Source of the DNA: a virus
DNA: 49,679 nt
Reading direction: 5' to 3' (one strand)
Virus record (IMG/VR): IMGVR_UViG_3300036799_000033
Coordinates: 1 to 49,679 of that record
Part shown: positions 46,101-49,679 of the stretch, piece by piece
Layout: each line of letters begins with the position of its first letter
Numbering within the stretch: position 1 is the stretch's first letter
The notes under the pieces: generated by a model
Database searches by the model: none
Told to the model about the DNA's origin: nothing
Seen by the model: the letters and a program-made list of their open reading frames with translations, nothing else
Made by a program: the position numbers and the translations under genes

Positions 46101-48789
46101 GCGCGATCAGCGAATCGCCTGAAGTGTAACCAAACAACCCAGCAAGATCGTCAGGATTAATCCCATCTTTAGCCAGGTATTCCTTAGGTAGCGCAGCCTT
46201 CTGTTCATCGGAGAGGTACTCCGTTCCTAGCTTTGGTCGCTCTGTCAGCTTGTCCCCCAGGTAGGTCCCCTCGCCTAGCATAAGGTCCGCAGCGATTGCT
46301 GGGCGAGATTCAATCTCCGCCTGCGCCTGGGGACGGATTTCAGCCTGGGCCGCTTTCCATTCCTTCGTCTGCCTCCGGCGAGCGTCCTCAGCCGCAGCCT
46401 TCTCGGCATCCGCCACATCCTCGGCGTTTCGTTTGTCGATCAGTTTCATATACCGATCGTATTGCTTCTGGGTGAGCCCGATTGCCATCCCACGCTCGAA
46501 GGCATCCCGGTCTTCCATTCGGGTAGTGCCAGCCTGGGGGAGTTCGGGTTCCCTAGCGTGAGTCTTGGCCCCGGCCTCAGCCTCCTTAGGCTCCCTACCG
46601 CCAACCTTGCCGGATTCGATCTCTTGGAATATCTCCTCCGCCGAAAGGTCCTTGCCGAAGTATTGCTTCACCACTCTGGCGACTGCATCGAGGAGGGATT
46701 TGATCCTAGCAAAGGCCTTACCTAACGGGGTGGTAGCATCAGCGCCTGCGGTCTTCCATCCACGGAATTCCTCAGCAATCGCTTCCTCAAGCTTATCCTC
46801 CATCTTCAGCCCTTGATGGCCGTACTTATCCTCAATCTCATGCTTGTCGATCCACTTACCTTCCCTCGCAGCGCGGTTCAGGGTGAACCATTCTTTATCG
46901 GAGAGGAACCGTTTGAGTTCGTGGATCGCCTCATGGCGGAGGATGCCTGGGGCGCCTTCATCCAAGGCCAGCAGAATCGTAGGGCGAAAGCCTTCGTAGG
47001 ATAGATGCGCCCCAGAATACTCCACCTTGGACTTCTGATCCCGAATCCCCTCCACCGGCTCGATATCAACATCGGTCAGGTTTAACTTAGCAATCTCCTT
47101 ATCAACCGCGTCGAGGATTTCCCTTTGCTTCGGATTCAACTCCTCATCAGGAAGATGCTTCGCCTCCATCCCCGCGCCAACATCCTCCCATAGGCCGTGT
47201 TCGGAATACAACTTGGCGACTTCGTCCTCAAGATCAGCACTAAGCTTAATCGTAACCTTTCCCTTACTCTCCCAGGTCCCCGCCTTATCCCTAGCGCCGG
47301 ATACCCGGAAACCGGAGAGTTCTTCCGCTTGAGGAAACTCTGCCTTCAACTGACGCAAGACATCCCGCATAGCCGAAGGCCCAAAGGCACGGATGGACTT
47401 CTCTCCCCCCGCCCCGCGGATGTCATCGACATAGAGGCGTTTGCCCCCAGCTTCCTCAGCGATTGATAAGGTGGCCGCGGTCTTACCTTCCTGATTCATC
47501 AGGTTGAAGGCATGCATAGGAGTGCCGGAAGTGCGATCCATCGCAGAGCCGACCTTGCGGAGGGCTAGTTTCCTCTCCTGGCCTAAGATTGGATCAAGTC
47601 CAGCAGCGGTGCGGATGGTAGTGGTGGGGGTATCCGGAATTAATTTCTCCTCATCTACCGCTGCCTTCGCCCGTTCCGCCAGCCCCTTCGCTTCCTCCCT
47701 AGTCACTCCCCCAGGCCGAACTCGAATATCATCCCGGAGTTCCTTCGCGATCTCCGGATCGACCTTCGCCAGCCAATCCGCAATCGGGACCTGGACATCC
47801 CCACCAGTGGCCTCAGCGGATTCTAATTTCTCCGCAATCCCAGGAACCCACCCAAGCACTCCGTCGTCTTCCAACGGAGCCTTGTCGCCATAGAGCTTCC
47901 GCACCGCTTCGGCATTGATCCCAATCTCGGCGGTGGTATGCTGACGGATGAACCCGGCAAAGCTCTCCGGCGATCGCTCCTTCGTCAGGCTCGTCTGTGA
48001 CTCCTTCAACGCCTCATCCAACGTCTTCAGATCAAGCTCAGCCTGTTCCGCTTTAATCTTATCAAACGACGGATGGACACCAACAGGCGGTTCCTTTCCA
48101 GATTCAATATACGACTTCCCCGCCCTGATTGCATCAACCACCTGCGGATGAGGCTCCGCACCATGCCCCGGCTGGAGAAGCATGAACTCCAGCATCGCCG
48201 CGGTTTCCCTAGACAGCCGCTGGGCCGACATCGGGTCCATGCCACCTTGGATGCCGAGTTCCTCCACCCCAGCTTTAGCCCCAGCGATTGCGCCTGAGGC
48301 AAGCTTGGCCCCGAGTTCAATCGGTGCACCAAGGACAGACCAGAGGGAGTAGCCTAACCGGCTAACCTCGCCTTTATCTACCTCCGGACCAAGCCACTCG
48401 CCTAAGGTTCCGGAGCCGAAGCCTTCTTTGAATCCGGAGGCGGCCTTCTGGGCTATGGAGATTGGCGAGAATCCGCGGACTGATTCGGAGACTTTATCTA
48501 GGTTGGCATAATCATCGTTGGATAACGAAGCATTCAGCGGATGAGCGGCTAGGTAGTCTTGGATGTAGGAGTTCTGGGAGACAATCCCCGCTGCCAACCT
48601 TGTCTTATGCTGCTGTTCGAAACCTTCCAGGTCGCCGTGGATTACACTGGGATCAACCCCTGTCGATTGTCCTAACTCAATCGCCCTCGCTGCATCATCA
48701 GGCGATGAGTTTACATTCCCCACCGCCCTCGCCAGGGATTGTTGACGCTCAGAAAACAGGTCCTCAATGGTTTCGTTATACTCACTCAC
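43174..48789 (-). CDS. Giant internal virion protein (1871 aa), T7 gp16-like position, with HEAIH metallopeptidase motif
   Basis: Starts MSEYNETIEDLFSERQQSLA at 48789, overlapping the gp15-like stop. The N-terminal 190 residues are helical with an amphipathic Gly/Ala segment (GASAGAKAGVEE-like at about 160-175). Near residue 615-620, LRHEAIHEL forms the HExxH zinc-peptidase motif within GAPGILRHEAIHELKRFLSD, downstream of an HLSYEGFRPTILLALDEG strand, the order used by gluzincin-like domains. Long coiled coils occupy about 700-1150. The C-terminal 500 residues (FRQNTIATLIGLNPSTVLKH; GFFSHMQQKQYELGWKAKDM) resemble LPD38/PLxRFG-type domains of phage polyvalent proteins. T7 gp16 (1318 aa) is a transglycosylase; here a peptidase replaces that activity. 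Ejected with DNA. Confidence 0.82.
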   Translation of the reverse strand: MSEYNETIEDLFSERQQSLARAVGNVNSSPDDAARAIELGQSTGVDPSVIHGDLEGFEQQHKTRLAAGIVSQNSYIQDYLAAHPLNASLSNDDYANLDKVSESVRGFSPISIAQKAASGFKEGFGSGTLGEWLGPEVDKGEVSRLGYSLWSVLGAPIELGAKLASGAIAGAKAGVEELGIQGGMDPMSAQRLSRETAAMLEFMLLQPGHGAEPHPQVVDAIRAGKSYIESGKEPPVGVHPSFDKIKAEQAELDLKTLDEALKESQTSLTKERSPESFAGFIRQHTTAEIGINAEAVRKLYGDKAPLEDDGVLGWVPGIAEKLESAEATGGDVQVPIADWLAKVDPEIAKELRDDIRVRPGGVTREEAKGLAERAKAAVDEEKLIPDTPTTTIRTAAGLDPILGQERKLALRKVGSAMDRTSGTPMHAFNLMNQEGKTAATLSIAEEAGGKRLYVDDIRGAGGEKSIRAFGPSAMRDVLRQLKAEFPQAEELSGFRVSGARDKAGTWESKGKVTIKLSADLEDEVAKLYSEHGLWEDVGAGMEAKHLPDEELNPKQREILDAVDKEIAKLNLTDVDIEPVEGIRDQKSKVEYSGAHLSYEGFRPTILLALDEGAPGILRHEAIHELKRFLSDKEWFTLNRAAREGKWIDKHEIEDKYGHQGLKMEDKLEEAIAEEFRGWKTAGADATTPLGKAFARIKSLLDAVARVVKQYFGKDLSAEEIFQEIESGKVGGREPKEAEAGAKTHAREPELPQAGTTRMEDRDAFERGMAIGLTQKQYDRYMKLIDKRNAEDVADAEKAAAEDARRRQTKEWKAAQAEIRPQAQAEIESRPAIAADLMLGEGTYLGDKLTERPKLGTEYLSDEQKAALPKEYLAKDGINPDDLAGLFGYTSGDSLIAQLAEVTAQRGQAGMTPRAFADRLSEIETEARLKEKFNDPKDALTEVKDQVASQTQLDLLHEEVLMLGLKNDMEFSIKRGELKAAVIEDVGKQPLSSIDSDKFFADAGRAGRKAEDALLAEKWADAFRAKQQQYIGMLRAKEGLRIEKLKAQFDRAAKRFANREVASVKQEYTNFIQTALIKVGQPVKRSIQDLADNITADGYKSFEDFVTQKEDGLRDLHVPDFLQQDSFRKNLGDLSVEQFEQVNNAIKAMAFNGRNELQIEKAGEKHDLAEVLGQMREKMATLGVRDYPIDRPRKAIEYGKSWWWSGITVESMMNRLDRDNSKGVFNQYIVRPFTEASNYKDRLLRDYQKRIAEVGKIDQIDKLVDNALFIDPITSQPMVMRRRNVLGILQNAGNVSNMKKLAEGYNLEPAQIMDWLGQHTTKEDWDRAQAIGKIFNDLFDQADVMSHQISGVNIQKLPLTPIQTPFGEYPGWYNPIKYDPLRPGESKKLLGRGIEEEGFYRATTPQGYTKGRTGYIAPVELNLDIVPARMKQMIHDIAMRPAVLQLSKVFYDPGFKRDMIKHFGQHQAEEMIPFLRDIANASNFKSLSESMGNQALEFFRQNTIATLIGLNPSTVLKHGPTAAINSLTEVGPVNFAREFASLLKDDGTGKKNWTMAMDKSEELQRRMRNYSELIFGHGSEINIRGAQSKFGSYREFMMSAGAGPVSISDLLSAVPTWLAKYKKGIADKLDEGEAVFEADRAVRRAHGSSVLSNKPAIARTNALGAWFSSLYGFFSHMQQKQYELGWKAKDMLRGEKSGDVDTTRHAPDLIRGFFSYVVAPAVIEELVTPYTNSEKDSWGMKAAKTLAMGVSSSLIGVRDFLRAAINVRDPQAGLAGTTLKAGTDLARDLSHGKQAFTREKAGNIIKHGFAATGVLTGLTNAQEGRALEYLYRYSQGMEHPKGPWDSAVGLRYGKTDKHSRTFDQWLQHAGGK

Positions 48790-49679
48790 TTAGTCGGAAC
48801 CTTGGGGCCGGATTCGGCAGTCGATTTCTTCCCTCCGTAGAGCTTGTTATACTGCTCCCTGGCGTAAATCCGCTGAACATCCGAATCCGTCGGAGTGATT
48901 CCCCGGTCGGCCCAGAAGGGATCGGACTTGATCCGGTTTGCTACCGGCTCGGGAACAGGGAGATCGAAGACCGGGGTTTTGTTCGGCCAGAGGTTCCCGA
49001 ACAACGCCCCCGGCGTCGCCTGACCTTGGAGCAGCCGGGCTCCCATAAGGTTGATCTCCTCCGCATTGGGGAGCTTTTTATTATTCTTCTGGAAGTCATC
49101 CATCGCATCCTGCAAGGACCCAACGAATCGATTATACTGATCCTTATCCGCTGTTGGTGTAATCTGGGCCGCAGAGAGCATCGGCCGAAGAACCCCCAGC
49201 GCGTGGGTGACCCGCGGATCGCCCTCTGCCTTCCCCTTGATCTTGATTTGCTGATCAATCAGTTGCCCCTTCACAGTTCGGGGCAGGTCCTCATCGGAGA
49301 TATTAGCCTCCAAGAACTTCAGCGGATCGCTCTGCGCTAGCCCCTTCAGTTCCATCTTCCGATCGAACCGGGCTTGATCCTCAACCACATCCCCCTTGGC
49401 ATTCTTAGTCAGCCCCGCTAAGAAGGCCCTCTGCTTCCGTTCGTCTAGCCCCTCCCAGGCAGCCTTGGCCTGTGGCGAAGCGGTGAGTTCCTCCACGGTA
49501 GTGGGGAGGGTTCCGTTAGAGAATTTCCCCATGATCGCAGCGGAGAGGGTGTTGATATTTCCCTGTTCTGTCTCTCGCTTGACCGCGCGGGTTCGGGCGT
49601 AGTCAGTGGCGATCCTCTGCGCGGCGAAGTCAGGCATCAGCAGATCGCCAGGGGCAAGCTTCTCAGCCGCTTTCTTCCC
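48786..49679 (-). CDS. Internal virion protein, gp15-like (C-terminal part up to contig end)
   Basis: This is the C-terminal portion of the gene whose start is at position 982 on the other side of the circular junction. The frame is open from 49679 to the stop at 48786 and encodes, in order, MPDFAAQRIATDYARTRAVK, then an Asn/Thr/Ala-rich helical region with FKLKGLAQSDPLKFLEANIS-type repeats, and PTDSDVQRIYAREQYNKLYG near the end. The apparent ATG at 49637 is an internal Met, not the start. It overlaps the following 1871-aa gene by 4 nt. The last 127 bases duplicate positions 1-127. Confidence 0.75.
   Translation of the reverse strand, partial: GKKAAEKLAPGDLLMPDFAAQRIATDYARTRAVKRETEQGNINTLSAAIMGKFSNGTLPTTVEELTASPQAKAAWEGLDERKQRAFLAGLTKNAKGDVVEDQARFDRKMELKGLAQSDPLKFLEANISDEDLPRTVKGQLIDQQIKIKGKAEGDPRVTHALGVLRPMLSAAQITPTADKDQYNRFVGSLQDAMDDFQKNNKKLPNAEEINLMGARLLQGQATPGALFGNLWPNKTPVFDLPVPEPVANRIKSDPFWADRGITPTDSDVQRIYAREQYNKLYGGKKSTAESGPKVPTK
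49553..49679. repeat. Terminal direct repeat marking circular contig closure (right copy)
   Basis: Identical to bases 1-127; together they show that the contig closes on itself in the middle of the gp15-like gene. Confidence 0.95.

Overview
The window is a circularly closed genome of a tailed, podovirus-type bacteriophage. The first 127 bases recur exactly at the end, so the unique circle is 49,552 bp and one virion gene crosses the arbitrary contig junction. I see no integrase, repressor, transposase or tRNA, which suggests a strictly lytic phage. CTTGAC-type -35 boxes, moderately high GC and the style of the tail and lysis proteins fit an alphaproteobacterial (Rhizobiales-like) host. The host is an inference and is not shown by the sequence.

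Layout. Leftward genes fill 24980 down to 1 and continue across the junction from 49552 down to 41597, about 33 kb of nearly gapless packaging, head, tail, internal-virion and lysis genes. Rightward genes fill 25354 to 41600: small early genes first, then recombination and replication. The two arms diverge from one control region (24981-25353) and meet tail to tail with a 4-nt overlap at 41597-41600.

Left arm, in transcription order: GIY-YIG nuclease, small and large terminase, two tiny proteins, podoviral portal, a Bbp19-like protein overlapping the scaffold gene, major capsid protein and Bbp16-type capsid cement (a Bordetella phage BPP-1-like head). Next come six tail-fibre or tailspike-like proteins that carry Sec-type signal peptides, interspersed with an ordinary T7-gp17-like fibre and small proteins. 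Then follows a T7-like set: tail tubular A and B, gp13-, gp14-, gp15- and gp16-like internal proteins (the last 1871 aa with an HEAIH motif), M15 endolysin, holin, lipoprotein and small membrane proteins.

Right arm: about ten small early genes separated by strong hairpins, including a roughly 330-nt highly structured non-coding stretch (27386-27716). After these come a SWIM-like zinc protein, a UvrD-like helicase, a Cas4-like nuclease with putative Fe-S cysteines, a RecA-fold ATPase, a putative ssDNA-binding protein, a uracil-DNA-glycosylase/exonuclease fusion, a family A polymerase and a P-loop ATPase. Two AT-rich HNH endonucleases are inserted here, and one leaves a recoded duplicate of its neighbour's first codons. 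The proofreading exonuclease motifs are divided between two ORFs. No RNA polymerase, primase or ligase was recognised, so transcription and priming probably rely on the host.
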